Of a DNA stretch of 28,762 nucleotides, positions 28,542 to 28,762 are shown in pieces. A program made the translations under genes and the position numbers. Location: IMG/VR virus record IMGVR_UViG_3300031963_000711, positions 1 through 28,762 of that record; one strand, given 5' to 3'. This stretch comes from a virus. Positions within the stretch are counted from its first letter, which is position 1; each line of letters opens with the position of its first letter. The notes below the pieces were generated by a model. That model had not been told where the DNA came from. It worked only from the letters and a program-made list of their open reading frames with translations, and searched no databases.

Positions 28542-28762
28542 TTAGGAAGCGACCTTAACGTTCTTAACAACAACCCATGCATCTGCCTGCTCAATTTGAA
28601 CACCAACACGAGTATACATTGTATATTCGATTGCGTCCTTCTTTGGCCAGAAGAAGCGATAGACGGTTACATCACGCTTGATACCAATAACTACGTTATT
28701 TGGGAATGTCAAGTGGACGTCACCATGGTTGCCAGTTTCGCCTGAGTAGTCACCATCTTGTG
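28542..28762 (-). CDS. Major capsid protein, C-terminal 72 codons only
   Basis: The reading frame enters from the right edge and stops with TAA at 28542. The visible end has HLTFPNNVVIGIKRDVTVYR, FFWPKKDAIEYTMYTRVGVQ and IEQADAWVVVKNVKVAS. The pattern of a strand, an aromatic patch, then Y-x-x-R-V-G-V and a hydrophobic closing strand is that of an HK97-fold major capsid protein's P/A-domain end. The codons look more G+C-rich and regular than in neighbouring genes, as expected of the most abundant protein. A strong terminator follows. The call rests on pattern and position since the start is outside. Confidence 0.8.
   Translation of the reverse strand, partial: QDGDYSGETGNHGDVHLTFPNNVVIGIKRDVTVYRFFWPKKDAIEYTMYTRVGVQIEQADAWVVVKNVKVAS

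Noticed and set aside
1-28762. tRNA genes, CRISPR arrays, insertion sequences or attachment sites
   Set aside because: No cloverleaf with a T-arm consensus, no regularly spaced direct repeats, no transposase or integrase and no terminal inverted repeats were seen by eye in the short gaps available.

Overview
The window is a contiguous, one-sided stretch of an AT-rich double-stranded DNA phage genome. Every gene I can support is read on the minus strand, so biological order runs from the right edge (28762) to the left edge (1). It holds most of the morphogenesis module of a long-tailed siphovirus, followed directly by a replication module. No tRNA, integrase, repressor of recognisable type, CRISPR array, insertion sequence or lysis gene is visible. 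The host is probably an actinobacterium: a SAP-type connector-region protein, a CCCAAAC-type tail chaperone frameshift, a DnaE-type polymerase and one apparently leaderless gene all fit actinophages. The low G+C would suit an AT-rich (for example freshwater) host. This host assignment is inference.

Structural region (28762 to 7658). It starts with the C-terminal end of the major capsid protein. After a terminator and a restart promoter come a SAP-domain protein, a head-tail adaptor, a head-closure protein, an HK97 gp10-like neck protein, a tail terminator and the major tail protein. A second terminator-promoter pair follows, then two tail assembly chaperones joined by a programmed -1 frameshift at CCCAAAC. 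Next come a 2157-residue tape measure, a distal-tail-like protein, two large hub or tail-tip proteins, a Glu/Lys-rich protein with its own promoter and no Shine-Dalgarno, a structural protein with a jelly-roll-like middle, a large fibre ending in a peptidase S74 chaperone, a 52-residue coiled-coil protein, a tandem-repeat protein and a lectin-like tip protein.

Replication region (7578 to 1). A strong promoter (TTGACA, 16 bp, extended TACAAT) whose -10 lies inside a perfect palindrome drives a tightly overlapping set: metallophosphoesterase, zinc ribbon protein, MerR-like HTH protein, 35-residue C2H2 finger protein, a 69-residue conserved-looking protein, a helicase-loader-like protein, DnaB-type helicase, an unknown 99-residue protein and DnaG-type primase. 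A further promoter at the primase stop codon serves a gp32-like zinc single-stranded DNA-binding protein. A GC-only hairpin then separates it from a DnaE-type polymerase that keeps all nine PHP metal ligands, so it may proofread by itself.

The expression plan is unusually readable. Four exact extended -10 sites (TGNTATAAT) on the coding strand all fall in the few short gaps between genes, and G5/C5 hairpins follow the three products needed in bulk (capsid, major tail, ssDNA-binding protein). There is no gene-free stretch above about 105 bases.
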